Positions 1 to 8,402 of a DNA stretch of 33,337 bases are shown piece after piece. Source of the DNA: an uncultured bacterium (GTDB taxonomy: Bacteria > Verrucomicrobiota > Kiritimatiellia > RFP12 > UBA1067); contig CACWSW010000009.1 in NCBI GenBank assembly GCA_902763655.1, positions 1-33,337 on the forward strand. Direction: 5' to 3'. The translations under genes and the position numbers were made by a program. The notes under the pieces were generated by a model, which was not told the DNA's origin, did not search any database, and worked only from the letters and a program-made list of their open reading frames with translations. The number at the start of each line of letters is the position of its first letter. Positions within the stretch are counted from its first letter, which is position 1.

Positions 1-2399
1 CCCTGCCGCTCGTAAGCGACATCGACGACAAGAACGGCGCCTCCGTGGCGATCGCGTACCGTGCGCCTGCCGACCCCTCCGCGCCGGGGATTGCGCGCGA
101 TGCGATACTCGACCTGACGAAATATTTGAAAGACGATGGCATGTTGGATGCGGTCGCGCAGGAGCGCGACCCTCCCGGTTTGGCGGTCGCAACAAGTTGC
201 GACCCTCCCGAGGCGGGGTGTTGGCGCATCTTGCGCGTGGGCTACACGACCTCCGGCAAGATGTGTGCGCCGGCGCCGGGGAACGTGCGCGGGCTGGAGT
301 GCGACAAGCTCTCGAAGAAGGGACTCGACGCCCACTGGCCGCACATGCCGCACAAGATGATCAACGCGCCCGGCGGGAAGGGGACCGTGGCCGTGGCGAT
401 CATCGACTCGTGGGAGGTCGGCGGACAGAACTGGACCGAGGCGTTTCCCGAGGAGTTCAAGCGGCGGCGCGGCTACGACATCCGTCTGTGGCTGCCCGCG
501 ATGGCGGGCTACACGGTGGGCACGGCGGGCGAGACGGCGAAGTTCCTCTTCGACGTGCAGCGGACGGTGTCCGACCTCATGGCGGAGAACTACTACGACT
601 ACTTCGCCGAACTCTGCCATCGCGAAGGCGTGAAGACCGCCACGGAGAGCTACGGCGGTCCGTTCGACTACCTGCGCTGCTTCGCGTCGACGGACATCCC
701 CACGGGCGAGTTCTGGCTCGGACGTTCGCCGCACGGTTCGCCGCGCATCGCCGCCTCCGCCGGCCACCTGCACGGCCGGAAGCAGATCGCGGCCGAGGCG
801 TTCACCACCGAGGCGAAGGAGGGACGCTGGCAGATCACGCCGCACGAGCTGCGCGTGAACGGCGACCGCGGCTGGCTCGACGGCATCTCGCAGCTGGTGT
901 ACCACTCCTACCTGCAGCAGCCGTTCATGAACGTGCAGCCCGGCTTCTCGCTCGACCGCCACGGCACGCAGTTCAACCGTCACACCACCTGGTGGCCGGA
1001 GGGGAAGTGGTGGGCGGAATACGTCCACCGCGGACAGTTCCTGCTCCAGAGCGGCGAGCCGAAGGCGGACGTGCTGGTCCTTGCTGGCGACAGCGCGCCC
1101 AACCTGCACGAATACCAGGGCGAGCTGGTGGGCGCGGGGTACAACTACGACCGATGCGGCGTGGCGGATATTCAGCGGTTGATTGCGGTCGCAACAAGTT
1201 GCGACCCTCCCGGTTTGGCGGTCGCGCTGGAGCGCGACCCTCCCGGGGGGTGCGGCGTGGCGATGCCGGGGCGGTTGCCGTATGAGGTGCTGTGGCTGGG
1301 TGAGGAGCGGTACCTCACCTGCGCGACGTTGCGCAAGGTGAAGGCGTTGCTGGACGCAGGTGCGCGCGTGGCGGGTGAGCGGCCGAAGGACACGCCGTCG
1401 CTCGCGGACGATCCGGCGGAGTGGCATAGACTCGTTGATACCATCTGGGGCGGGAAGTATCCGAATCTCAAGGCGGCCAACTCCTCGCTGGCGGCGGTGC
1501 GCGCGTTCGGCGTGCGCCCGCCGGTGGAATCGGGCGGCGCGCTCAAGGCGCTACGGCGCGTGATCGAGGGGCGCGACTTCTACTTTGTCGTGAACGGAAA
1601 GACGAATGCGTTTGACGGTACCGTTTCGTTTAAGGGCGTGGGGCATCCCGAGCGGTGGGACGCGAAGAGCGGGAAGATCGAGCCGTTGCCGTGGCTGGAG
1701 GATGAGACAGGGCGCGTGAAGACGCGGGTGATGTTGCGTCCGGACGAATCGATGTTCGTGTCGTTTCGCGAGGCGAGGGGAGGTGAGAAGCCGTTGCGGG
1801 CGCAACAAGTTGCGCCCCTCCCGCATGGGGAGCCGCCGTCTCGGCGGCTCATGGATATTTCGACAGAATGGGCGGCCACCTCCTTCACGGGCAAGAACGC
1901 GCCGGACGCGCCGCGCCTGTTCCCGATGCTGTTGGGATGGAACATGTCCCCGGACGAGAAGCTCAGGTATTTCGCGGGACGCGCCATGTACGAAAAGCGG
2001 ATTGACCTTTCCAACGTCTCGGAACCCTGCGAGCTGGATCTCGGCGACGTGCGCGAGCTCGCGAACGTGTGGGTGGACAGGACGTTCCTTGGCTGCCTGT
2101 GGGAGGCACCGTACCGAGTGGCGTTGCCGAAGTCCGTGCTGGGCAAGAAGGTGACGCTGCGCGTGGAGGTGGTCAACACGTGGCCGAACCGTTTGATTGG
2201 CGACGCGATCGCGCGCAAGCGCGGCGCGGCGGAGCCGAAGAGCAAGTATGGCGTGCCGCAGTGGGTGCTGGACGACAAGCCGGACTCCGGCACGGGCATC
2301 TATACGTGGATGAACTGGATGAAGGGCTGGACGGCGGAAGACAAGCTGCGCCCGGCCGGTCTCCTCGGACCAGTCCGTCTGCTGGGCAATGGAAAATAG
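1..2399 (+). CDS. GH106-type alpha-L-rhamnosidase-like glycoside hydrolase, 5' end missing
   Basis: The reading frame is open from base 3 to the TAG ending at 2399, so the gene begins upstream of the window; the GTG at 45 is only the first internal start-like codon. The visible ~799 residues resemble GH106 rhamnosidases: a W-RILR-GYT-SGK block followed by GLECDKLSKKGLDAHW, a YYDYFAELCHREGVKTATESYGGP segment with a likely catalytic-site Glu (split here as YYDYF, then TESYGGP), an LPYEVLWL-type Rossmann-like strand, and a C-terminal jelly-roll sugar-binding region (DLGDVRELANVWV, then RVEVVNTWPN-RLIGD). Family members usually exceed 900 residues, consistent with a missing N-terminus; signal peptide not visible. 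Three in-frame REP-like hairpin insertions interrupt it (152-210, 1187-1245, 1798-1850), each in a probable surface loop. The likely role is cleavage of rhamnose from plant or pectic glycans, inferred from family. Substrate is unproven. Confidence 0.8.
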   Translation, partial: LPLVSDIDDKNGASVAIAYRAPADPSAPGIARDAILDLTKYLKDDGMLDAVAQERDPPGLAVATSCDPPEAGCWRILRVGYTTSGKMCAPAPGNVRGLECDKLSKKGLDAHWPHMPHKMINAPGGKGTVAVAIIDSWEVGGQNWTEAFPEEFKRRRGYDIRLWLPAMAGYTVGTAGETAKFLFDVQRTVSDLMAENYYDYFAELCHREGVKTATESYGGPFDYLRCFASTDIPTGEFWLGRSPHGSPRIAASAGHLHGRKQIAAEAFTTEAKEGRWQITPHELRVNGDRGWLDGISQLVYHSYLQQPFMNVQPGFSLDRHGTQFNRHTTWWPEGKWWAEYVHRGQFLLQSGEPKADVLVLAGDSAPNLHEYQGELVGAGYNYDRCGVADIQRLIAVATSCDPPGLAVALERDPPGGCGVAMPGRLPYEVLWLGEERYLTCATLRKVKALLDAGARVAGERPKDTPSLADDPAEWHRLVDTIWGGKYPNLKAANSSLAAVRAFGVRPPVESGGALKALRRVIEGRDFYFVVNGKTNAFDGTVSFKGVGHPERWDAKSGKIEPLPWLEDETGRVKTRVMLRPDESMFVSFREARGGEKPLRAQQVAPLPHGEPPSRRLMDISTEWAATSFTGKNAPDAPRLFPMLLGWNMSPDEKLRYFAGRAMYEKRIDLSNVSEPCELDLGDVRELANVWVDRTFLGCLWEAPYRVALPKSVLGKKVTLRVEVVNTWPNRLIGDAIARKRGAAEPKSKYGVPQWVLDDKPDSGTGIYTWMNWMKGWTAEDKLRPAGLLGPVRLLGNGK
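152..210. repeat. REP-like hairpin pair inside the GH106-type gene
   Basis: Two direct units: stem GGTCGCGC, loop AGGA, stem GCGCGACC (152-171) followed by CTCCCG, a GTTTGGC linker, then stem GGTCGCAAC, loop AA, stem GTTGCGACC (185-204) followed by CTCCCG. Read on the minus strand each unit is a GGAG-headed palindrome, the layout of REP elements moved by REP-associated tyrosine transposases. The block is translated in frame as QERDPPGLAVATSCDPPE. Confidence 0.85.
1187..1245. repeat. REP-like hairpin pair inside the GH106-type gene, units in swapped order
   Basis: Same two unit types as at 152-210 and the same GTTTGGC linker, but in the opposite order: the GGTCGCAAC hairpin first (1187-1206), then the GGTCGCGC-TGGA-GCGCGACC hairpin (1220-1239), each followed by CTCCCG. 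It is translated in frame as VATSCDPPGLAVALERDPPG between two conserved structural segments of the enzyme. Confidence 0.85.
1798..1850. repeat. REP-like hairpins, facing pair, inside the GH106-type gene
   Basis: Stem GGGCGCAAC, loop AA, stem GTTGCGCCC (1798-1817) then CTCCCG. After a short gap comes GGGGAG leading into a second hairpin, GAGCCGCCG-TCT-CGGCGGCTC (1830-1850), in the opposite orientation. The first stem differs from the 185-204 copy by matched changes on both sides (T to G and A to C), so pairing is kept. Translated in frame (RAQQVAPLPHGEPPSRRL). Confidence 0.75.
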
Positions 2400-2405
2400 A
2401 AATGA

Positions 2406-2411
2406 TATAAT
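2406..2411 (+). promoter_or_regulatory. -10 box (TATAAT) for the nanA-like gene
   Basis: A perfect TATAAT lies 30 bases before the ATG at 2442, with TGGGCA (4 of 6 to TTGACA) 17 bases upstream. An AAAGGAC ribosome site (2431-2437) follows it. It suggests separate transcription from the glycoside hydrolase gene. Confidence 0.55.
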
Positions 2412-2441
2412 ATTGCCCGTTCGCGGAGCGAAAGGACTGCA

Positions 2442-3362
2442 ATGGACATAAAGCTGACGGAAAAGTGCTTCAAGGGAATGTATGGCGCATATGCTGCCAT
2501 GTTCACGCCTTACGACAAGAAGGGACGCGTCGACGAGGAAACGATCGCGCGGATCATCGAGTATGGGCTGAAGGGCGGGCTGAAGGGCTTCTACCTTACG
2601 GGCACCACCGGCGAATGGTGGCTGCTCTCGGTGGAGGAGCGCAAGCAGCTGATGAACGCGGCCGTGAAGGCGATGCGCGGCCGGGGCAAGCTCATAGCGC
2701 ACGTTGGCGCGAACAACACAGACGACTCGGTGGAGCTTGCGCGGCACGCGGCGGCGATCGGCATCGACTGGGTTAGTTCGGTGGCGCCGCAGCTCTACCG
2801 CACTTCTTTCGACGCCACGATGTACCACTATCGCCGCATATCCTCGGCAACAGACCTGCCGTTCATGATCTACTCGTTCGGCGCGGCGCTCGTGCCGGAA
2901 CGCGACATCCGCTTCTTCGATCTCCCCAACGTGAAGGGCATGAAGTACACGGGCCGCGACTACTATGCCGCCCAGCGTCTCAAGCGGAAGCTCGGCAAGG
3001 AGACCATCTGGTTCGCCGGATGCGACGAGCAGCTCCTGTGCGGACTCGCGCTCGGCAACGTATTCTCCGGCGGCATCGGCACCACGTACAACATCATCCC
3101 CGCGCACTTCTCGAAGATCTGCGCGCTGGCCGCGAAAGGCGACTTCCGCGCTGCCGCCAAGTGGCAGGACGAGGCAAACCGCGTCGTCGAGCTGATGATC
3201 GAGAGCGACAACTGGAGCTACCGAAAGGCCATGATGAAGTTCGTCGGGATCGACTGCGGACCGTACCGTCCGCCGTTCGAGCCGCTGACTTCCGCGCAGT
3301 ATACGGCCTATGCCCGTCGTTTCGCAGCGCTCGGCATAGCGAAGCGCAACCAGGCGCTCTAG
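2442..3362 (+). CDS. N-acetylneuraminate lyase-like class I aldolase (DapA/NanA family)
   Basis: A 306-residue protein of the dihydrodipicolinate synthase/N-acetylneuraminate lyase superfamily, a TIM barrel. GTTGE at residues 54-58 is the substrate carboxylate loop, Tyr144 (MIYSF) is the expected proton-relay tyrosine, and Lys168 (GMKYTG) the Schiff-base lysine. Blocks KLIAHVG, GGIGTTYNI and the C-terminal PFEPL resemble N-acetylneuraminate lyase more than DapA, so cleavage of sialic acid or a related 2-keto sugar acid to pyruvate is more likely than lysine synthesis. No nanK, nanE or sialic-acid transporter is present nearby, so the substrate is uncertain; a keto-deoxy sugar acid aldolase role is the main alternative. 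ATG at 2442 has an AAAGGAC ribosome site and its own -10 box. Confidence 0.82.
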   Translation: MDIKLTEKCFKGMYGAYAAMFTPYDKKGRVDEETIARIIEYGLKGGLKGFYLTGTTGEWWLLSVEERKQLMNAAVKAMRGRGKLIAHVGANNTDDSVELARHAAAIGIDWVSSVAPQLYRTSFDATMYHYRRISSATDLPFMIYSFGAALVPERDIRFFDLPNVKGMKYTGRDYYAAQRLKRKLGKETIWFAGCDEQLLCGLALGNVFSGGIGTTYNIIPAHFSKICALAAKGDFRAAAKWQDEANRVVELMIESDNWSYRKAMMKFVGIDCGPYRPPFEPLTSAQYTAYARRFAALGIAKRNQAL

Positions 3363-3391
3363 CGCCGCGATAGGGAAAAGTTTTTTCACGG

Positions 3392-3421
3392 TTGACGATG
3401 CGGGGGATGGCGTGGTATAAT
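3392..3421 (+). promoter_or_regulatory. sigma-70-type promoter of the trp operon
   Basis: TTGACG at 3392-3397 and TATAAT at 3416-3421 with an 18-base spacer, just upstream of trpF. No attenuator peptide rich in Trp codons and no clear terminator/antiterminator pair is visible in the short leader. Confidence 0.7.
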
Positions 3422-3474
3422 TTCCGTGTTTCTACAAATAGAATCACTTGCGAGACGTGAAAGCAGATGGACAG

Positions 3475-4050
3475 ATGCCGCGGCTTAAGGTTTGCGGAAT
3501 AAACGATGTCGAGTTCGCGCGCGCGGCGGATGCCGCTGGCGTGGAATATCTCGGCTTCATCTTCGAGGTGTCGAGTCCGCGCTGCGTGACTGAGCAGCAG
3601 GCGGCGGCAATCGCAGGCGAGCTGTCTCAGCGCGTACGCAAGGTCGGGGTCTTCGTGCGGCAGCCTGTCGAGGAGATAGTGGAGACTATGCGGCTTGCCG
3701 AGCTTGACGTGGTGCAGCTGCATCGGGTTGCGACGGAGGAAGAGGTGGCTGCCTTGTGGGAGGCTGGTTTCGAGACTTGGACGCTCGACGGCGGCGCCGA
3801 TGGAGATGCGGTGGTGATCGATTCGCCGCGCGGCGGCGGATCTGGGACGCGAAGCGACTGGAGCCGCGTGGCGGCGGCGCACGGGCGCGGCGTGCGGGCC
3901 GTGCTCGCGGGCGGTCTGGGGGCGGACAACCTGGCCGAGGCCGCCGCAACGGGCGCGGACGTGCTGGACGTCAACAGTTCGCTCGAGACGGCGCCGGGCG
4001 TCAAGTCGATCGAAAGGCTCAACGAACTTTTCGCGAGGACAAGGACATGA
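3475..4050 (+). CDS. trpF: phosphoribosylanthranilate isomerase
   Basis: TrpF converts N-(5'-phosphoribosyl)anthranilate to the enol carboxyphenylaminodeoxyribulose phosphate in tryptophan synthesis. The 191 residues from ATG 3475 fit the family size: Cys7 in LKVCGIND is the general base and Asp165 in LDVNSS is in the place of the general acid. LAGGL (144-148) and the ETAPGVKS end form the phosphate-binding region. A TTG at 3448 would add nine residues, but ATG 3475 places the KVCGI strand at the usual distance from the N-terminus. No strong ribosome site precedes either. The stop overlaps the trpB start as ATGA. The usual VDVSSGVE motif reads LDVNSSLE here, a mild divergence. Confidence 0.93.
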   Translation: MPRLKVCGINDVEFARAADAAGVEYLGFIFEVSSPRCVTEQQAAAIAGELSQRVRKVGVFVRQPVEEIVETMRLAELDVVQLHRVATEEEVAALWEAGFETWTLDGGADGDAVVIDSPRGGGSGTRSDWSRVAAAHGRGVRAVLAGGLGADNLAEAAATGADVLDVNSSLETAPGVKSIERLNELFARTRT

Positions 4051-5231
4051 AAAAAGAAGCACACTACGGAATATACGGCGGACAGTATGTCGCCGAGACG
4101 CTGATGACGCCGCTCCTGGAGCTGGAACGCGCATATGCGGAGGCAAAGGCCGATCCCGCGTTCCAGGCGGAGTTCGCGGAGCTGCTGAGGGACTACGTGG
4201 GGCGGGAGAGTCCGCTCACGTTCGCGCGGCGGCTTTCGGAGCACCTGGGCGGCGCACGCATCCTGCTGAAGCGCGAGGACCTGAACCACACCGGCGCGCA
4301 CAAGGTCAACAACGTGCTTGGCCAGGTGCTGCTGGCGCGGCGGATGGGCAAGAAGCGTCTCATCGCGGAGACTGGCGCGGGCATGCACGGCGTGGCGACG
4401 GCCACGGCCGCCGCGCTCTTCGGGATGCCGTGCGAGGTGTACATGGGCTCCATAGACGTGGCTCGCCAGGAGCCGAACGTGGAGCGCATGAAGATGCTCG
4501 GGGCGACGGTGCATGCCGTAGAGGAGGGGAGCGCCACGCTGAAGGACGCGATGAACGAGGCGATCCGCGACTGGACGAGCCACCCCGAGGAGACATTCTA
4601 CGTGATCGGCACGGTGGCGGGACCGCACCCGTATCCGCTCATGGTAAAGGACTTCCAGAGCGTGATAGGCAAGGAGGCGCGTCGGCAGTGCCTGGAGAAG
4701 TACGGCAAGCTGCCCGACCAGGCGATCGCCTGCGTCGGCGGCGGCTCGAACGCGATGGGCCTGTTCGCGGGGTTCCTCGACGATCCTTCCGTGAAGCTCG
4801 TTGGCGTGGAGGCTGGCGGCAAGGGACTCGCCACGGGCGAGCACGCGGCCTCGATCAACGGCGGCACGGTGGGCGTGTTGCACGGGTCCAAGACATACCT
4901 TCTCCAGACGCCGGACGGACAGATAATCGACACCTACTCGATCTCGGCCGGCCTGGACTATCCGGGAGTCGGCCCGGAACACGCATACCTCGCCGACAGC
5001 GGCCGAGCCGAGTACACGACCATCAACGACGACGAAGCCGTGGCGGCTTTCGATGCGCTATGCCGCTTCGAGGGCATCATCCCCGCGCTGGAATCGAGCC
5101 ATGCCGTAGCCGAGGCGATCAAGCGCGCGCCGTCCCTCCCGACGGACGCCATCCTGCTCGTGAACCTCTCCGGCCGCGGCGACAAGGACCTTCACAGCAT
5201 CTTCAAGTACAAGAAAGAACACGCGCAATGA
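4047..5231 (+). CDS. trpB: tryptophan synthase beta chain
   Basis: A 394-residue PLP enzyme that joins indole and serine to form tryptophan. The PLP lysine is Lys86 in HTGAHKVNN. Glu108 in ETGAGMHG matches the catalytic Glu109 of the Salmonella enzyme, and GGGSNAMG forms the PLP phosphate cup. AGPHPYP and [10 protein letters not shown] are typical of the TrpB1 class, which pairs with TrpA. One oddity: the nearly invariant Gln of ETGAGQHG is Met113. The ATG overlaps the trpF stop and the stop overlaps the trpA ATG, both as ATGA, so translation is probably coupled. Ribosome site AAGGAC lies immediately upstream. Confidence 0.97.
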   Translation: MKKEAHYGIYGGQYVAETLMTPLLELERAYAEAKADPAFQAEFAELLRDYVGRESPLTFARRLSEHLGGARILLKREDLNHTGAHKVNNVLGQVLLARRMGKKRLIAETGAGMHGVATATAAALFGMPCEVYMGSIDVARQEPNVERMKMLGATVHAVEEGSATLKDAMNEAIRDWTSHPEETFYVIGTVAGPHPYPLMVKDFQSVIGKEARRQCLEKYGKLPDQAIACVGGGSNAMGLFAGFLDDPSVKLVGVEAGGKGLATGEHAASINGGTVGVLHGSKTYLLQTPDGQIIDTYSISAGLDYPGVGPEHAYLADSGRAEYTTINDDEAVAAFDALCRFEGIIPALESSHAVAEAIKRAPSLPTDAILLVNLSGRGDKDLHSIFKYKKEHAQ

Positions 5232-6019
5232 ACCGCATTCAGAAACTCTTCGCAAAGACCCGCGCCGAGGGGCGCGGCGCATTCGTCGCCTATCTCACGA
5301 TGGGCGCGCCCACCCTTGAGGCGAGTGTCGCCGCAGGCGACACGCTACTCTCCAACGGCGCCGACATACTGGAGCTCGGCGTGCCGTTCTCGGATCCGAT
5401 GGCCGATGGACCGGTCATACGCGCTGCTGCGCGCACGGCGCTTGAGAACGGCGTCAATCTGGCTCAGATACTGAAGGCTGTGGGACAGCTTCGAGCGAAA
5501 CATCCTGACGCTCCGCTCGTTGTGTTCTCCTACTACAACATCATCTACAAGTATGGTCTCGAGCGCTTCGCGGCAGATGCGGCGGCGGCTGGGGCGGATG
5601 CTGTGCTGGCGGTGGACGTGCCGCTGGAGGATCGCGAAGAGATTCTGGACGTGCTGCGTCCGCACGGTCTCACGCTCGTGCCGCTAATCGCGCCCACGAC
5701 GGGGTTGGACCGTATCAAGGAGATTGCGGCGGGCATGGAGGATTCCTTCCTCTACGTAGTGACCGTGAAGGGTACGACGGGTGTTCGCAACGAGTTGCCG
5801 CCAGATCTCGCGGCTCGCCTGTCTGCAATCAAGGCGGCGGTGGATGTGCCTATCTGCGCCGGTTTTGGCGTGTCCACGCACGCTCAGGCGGAAATGATCT
5901 CAAAGGCGGCGGACGGCTACATCATCGGTAGCGCGCTGATGCGAGTCCTGACGGACAGCTCCGACCCGGCCGCCGCGCTTGCTGCATTCGCAAAAGAAGT
6001 CACTGGTGCCACAAAGTAG
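5228..6019 (+). CDS. trpA: tryptophan synthase alpha chain
   Basis: A 263-residue TIM-barrel lyase that releases indole from indole-3-glycerol phosphate and passes it to TrpB. Both catalytic residues are present at the Salmonella positions: Glu49 in [10 protein letters not shown] and Asp60 in PMADG. The flexible loop 6 ([10 protein letters not shown]) and the GFGVST phosphate-binding strand are intact. It is the last gene of trpFBA and ends eight bases from the stop of the convergent PAS gene, without an evident hairpin terminator between them. Confidence 0.97.
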   Translation: MNRIQKLFAKTRAEGRGAFVAYLTMGAPTLEASVAAGDTLLSNGADILELGVPFSDPMADGPVIRAAARTALENGVNLAQILKAVGQLRAKHPDAPLVVFSYYNIIYKYGLERFAADAAAAGADAVLAVDVPLEDREEILDVLRPHGLTLVPLIAPTTGLDRIKEIAAGMEDSFLYVVTVKGTTGVRNELPPDLAARLSAIKAAVDVPICAGFGVSTHAQAEMISKAADGYIIGSALMRVLTDSSDPAAALAAFAKEVTGATK

Positions 6020-6027
6020 GGCTTGAA

Positions 6028-6597
6028 TCAAGAGTTGTTTGGCCTGACAATCGCCTTGACGGGAGCACGTTTCTCAATATTGCGAATTGTCAAGACCAAA
6101 TTCTCACCAGTGAGATTGATTAGGCCGGCTCCCACTTCTCCATGGAAGGTGCTGCCGTCCTTGCGGTGGCACCGGGCGGAGATCAGCACGCGGCGGTTGC
6201 CATGGAGGCTGCTTTTCATTTTTGCGAAAATCTGCGGATTTATGCCTGGGATGAGCAAGCCCACGGGTTCGTCCCATAGCTCTTCGCGCGAATGGCCTAG
6301 AATGGACGGTACCCGCTCGTTGCAATCGACCACATGTCCGTTGTCGTCAAGAATCAGCACGGCATCGTAGATCGCGTTCATCATCTGGTAATAGAGCGCT
6401 TTCTGTCCTTGTTTGGGACGCATAGGCACCGAAGGGGCGGCCTGGGCCGGGGCGGCGGCAGGGACGCTCGCGGCTGGTGTGCCGCCAGAAAGAGTTGAGG
6501 GTGCAGCTTCTGCAAGCTGCTCGACGGGTGTGACGGGACCTTCCGCCTTTTCGCTTGCAGCCGCTTCCGTGTTTTGCTTTCTAAACCACAGTTTCAT
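6028..6597 (-). CDS. single PAS-domain protein, divergent from the HU-fusion gene
   Basis: 189 residues: a short basic start (MKLWFRKQ), a Pro/Ala-rich linker to about residue 60, and one PAS domain at about 68-180 (MNAIYDAVLILDDNGHVVDCNE, shown here only as its first part, then ILGHSREEL and CHRKDGSTFHGEV). No kinase, GGDEF or other output domain follows, so it can only sense or bind a partner. AAGGAA is a good ribosome site before ATG. A sigma-54-type promoter (6643-6628) stands upstream, divergent from another in front of the HU-fusion gene. The nearest candidate partner is the NtrC-type regulator at 15774, since no histidine kinase is encoded in the window. That link is inference. Confidence 0.8.
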   Translation of the reverse strand: MKLWFRKQNTEAAASEKAEGPVTPVEQLAEAAPSTLSGGTPAASVPAAAPAQAAPSVPMRPKQGQKALYYQMMNAIYDAVLILDDNGHVVDCNERVPSILGHSREELWDEPVGLLIPGINPQIFAKMKSSLHGNRRVLISARCHRKDGSTFHGEVGAGLINLTGENLVLTIRNIEKRAPVKAIVRPNNS

Positions 6598-6627
6598 GTG
6601 ACAATTCCTTTTGCTAATGAAGATTAC

Positions 6628-6643
6628 AGCAGAATCAATGCCA
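6628..6643 (-). promoter_or_regulatory. sigma-54-type promoter for the PAS gene
   Basis: On the minus strand the sequence is TGGCATTGATTCTGCT: GG (-24) and GC (-12) separated by exactly 10 bases. The expected start of transcription is about 20 bases before the PAS ATG at 6597. Confidence 0.6.
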
Positions 6644-6659
6644 TAACGGTTGTTCCTAT

Positions 6660-6675
6660 TGGCATGGGATTTGCT
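6660..6675 (+). promoter_or_regulatory. sigma-54-type promoter for the HU-fusion gene
   Basis: TGGCATGGGATTTGCT: a strong match to the sigma-54 consensus, GG at 6661-6662 and GC at 6673-6674 with 10 bases between. The predicted start near 6686 leaves a short leader holding the GGGAGAAG ribosome site and excludes the earlier in-frame start at 6650. Confidence 0.75.
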
Positions 6676-6712
6676 TCAATCAATGCTGGCAATTGGACAA
6701 TCTGGGAGAAGA

Positions 6713-8401
6713 ATGATGGAAGAGGCACCAAAGAAGCGGGCATATACAAAGAGTCGGTTGATAAAGGAACTGGCATTTCGGGCTGGGATTTCCCAGCGGC
6801 AGTCGCGTGCGGCGCTAGAGGCGATCATTGAGATCGCGTACCGTGAGGCGCGCACGAACTTTTTCATACTGCCTGGACTTTGCAAGTTTGACGTAGCGCG
6901 ACGGGCGCCACGAACGGTCCGCAATCCCATGACTGGCGAGAAGCTGGTGCTCCCGGAGCGTGACGCTCTGCGCGTAGTGCTGTCGAAGCGCGCGAAGGAA
7001 ACGGTCGCCCCTCGCGTGACACCTTTGACCGAGGCGGCGTATGCGGCGCTTCAAGCCGAGAAGGCCGCCGCCGAGGAGGCGGCTCGCAAGGCGGCTGAAG
7101 AGGCAGCTCGCAAGACCGCCGAGGAAGAGGCGGCCCGTCTGGCTGCAGAGGAGGCTGCTCGTAAGGCGGCCGAGGAGGAAGCGGCGCGCAGGGCGGCGGA
7201 AGAGGCCGCGCGGAAAGCTGCAGAGGAAGCCGCTCGCAAGGCGGCCGAGGAAGCTGCGCGCAAGGCGGCGGAAGAGGCTGCCCGCAAGGCTGCCGAGGAA
7301 GAAGCTGCTCGTCAGGCTGCGATCTTGGCTGCGCAAAAGGCTGCCGAGGAAGAGGCGGCCCGCAAGGCGGCCGAGGAGGCCGCGCGCAAGGCGGCTGAAG
7401 ATGCCGCCCGGCGAGCGGCTGAAGAGGAGGCTGCGCGTAAAGCGGCGGAGGAGGCGGCACGGAAGGCGGCTGAGGAAGAGGCGGCACGGAAGGCGGCCGA
7501 GGAAGCCGCTCGCTTGGCGGCGGAGGAGGCGGCACGGAGGGCCGCCGAAGAAGAGGCGGCCCGTCAGGCGGCCGAGGAAGAGGCTCGCCAGGCGGCTGCG
7601 GAAGCGGCGCGGAAGGCTGCCGAAGAGGCGGCGCGGAGGGCTGCCGAGGAAGAGGCGGCGCGGAAGGCGGCCGAGGAGGCGGCGCGGAAGGCGGCCGAAG
7701 AAGAGGCGGCGCGGAAGGCGGCCGAGGAGGCGGCGCGTCTCGCAGCGGAAGAAGAGGCACGTCGAGCGGCCGAAGAAGCCGCCCGGCGCGAGGCGGAAGA
7801 GGCGTCCAGGCGGTTGGCCGAAGAGGCTGCACGGAAGGTGGCGGAGGCTGAGGCGGCCCGCAAGGCCGCCGAGGAAGAGGCCGCCAGAAAGGCTGCGGAA
7901 GAGGAAGCGACCCGAAAGGCTGCCGAAGAGGCCGCACGAAAAGCTGCTGAGGAAGAAGCCGCGCGGAAGGCTGCCGAGGAAGAGGCGGCCAGGAAGGCCG
8001 CAGAGGCGCAGGAACCTGATGCCGACGGATTCGTCGAGACCGCCATCACCGGCGATAATGCCATTTCGTTCAAGTGCACCACGTGCGGGCAGGAGATCAT
8101 TGCGCCCGGCGAAGCGGTAGGCTACGAGGCCGAATGTCCGGCTTGCGGAGCAATCCTGCTTGTGCCGTCGGCCTCAGAGCCAGGAACTACATATGCTAGC
8201 GACGGCAGCAGCGAGCAGAAGGAAGTTGTCTCAGTTCAGGAAATCGAGGACCTCAACCCGGCCCAGCTCAAGAGCCGCACCATCCGCATCGACGCGCTTA
8301 TGTTCGACGAGGAGGTCAACACGACACCTTCTGTGGACGACAAGCTCTCCGATGCGATGAAGAGCCGCACCATGCGGATCGATCTGCCAGACGAGTTCTG
8401 A
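6713..8401 (+). CDS. HU/IHF-like domain fused to a long Ala/Glu/Lys/Arg coiled coil and a zinc ribbon
   Basis: 562 residues from ATG 6713 (or 6716), preceded by GGGAGAAG. Residues ~14-100 look like a bacterial HU/IHF DNA-binding domain ([26 protein letters not shown], then [12 protein letters not shown]). Residues ~118-432 are repeats of the AARKAAEEE type, predicted to form a very long charged helix like that of TolA or histone-H1-like tails. A zinc ribbon follows with Cys455, 458, 475 and 478 (CTTC, then CPAC), then an acidic tail with two SRT(I/M)RID motifs (~520 and ~549). Codons vary along the repeats while the pattern is kept, which argues for a real protein. It may organise the nucleoid or bridge DNA to something else, but the function is unknown. 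It is controlled by a sigma-54-type promoter shared with pilus genes. Confidence 0.85.
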   Translation: MMEEAPKKRAYTKSRLIKELAFRAGISQRQSRAALEAIIEIAYREARTNFFILPGLCKFDVARRAPRTVRNPMTGEKLVLPERDALRVVLSKRAKETVAPRVTPLTEAAYAALQAEKAAAEEAARKAAEEAARKTAEEEAARLAAEEAARKAAEEEAARRAAEEAARKAAEEAARKAAEEAARKAAEEAARKAAEEEAARQAAILAAQKAAEEEAARKAAEEAARKAAEDAARRAAEEEAARKAAEEAARKAAEEEAARKAAEEAARLAAEEAARRAAEEEAARQAAEEEARQAAAEAARKAAEEAARRAAEEEAARKAAEEAARKAAEEEAARKAAEEAARLAAEEEARRAAEEAARREAEEASRRLAEEAARKVAEAEAARKAAEEEAARKAAEEEATRKAAEEAARKAAEEEAARKAAEEEAARKAAEAQEPDADGFVETAITGDNAISFKCTTCGQEIIAPGEAVGYEAECPACGAILLVPSASEPGTTYASDGSSEQKEVVSVQEIEDLNPAQLKSRTIRIDALMFDEEVNTTPSVDDKLSDAMKSRTMRIDLPDEF

Positions 8402-8402
8402 T

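Noticed and set aside
1551-3389. 612-residue minus-strand frame opposite the GH106-type and nanA-like genes
   Set aside because: Arg/His/Leu-rich low-complexity translation, crosses two well supported genes and has no ribosome site; it is a shadow caused by high GC at third positions.
3422-3474. Trp-codon leader peptide or attenuator before trpF
   Set aside because: The leader is about 50 bases, and no run of TGG codons with alternative hairpins is visible.
3627-4982. 451-residue minus-strand frame opposite trpF and trpB
   Set aside because: Antisense to two enzymes with intact catalytic motifs; composition is that of a shadow frame.
6864-7937. Pro/Arg-rich minus-strand and Arg-rich plus-strand frames over the HU-fusion repeats
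   Set aside because: They are other-frame readings of the AARKAAEEE codons; only the HU-fusion frame has recognisable domains at both ends.
7053-8010. Considered as non-coding tandem DNA repeats
   Set aside because: Codon choice varies from unit to unit while the residue pattern is kept, and the frame continues into a zinc ribbon.
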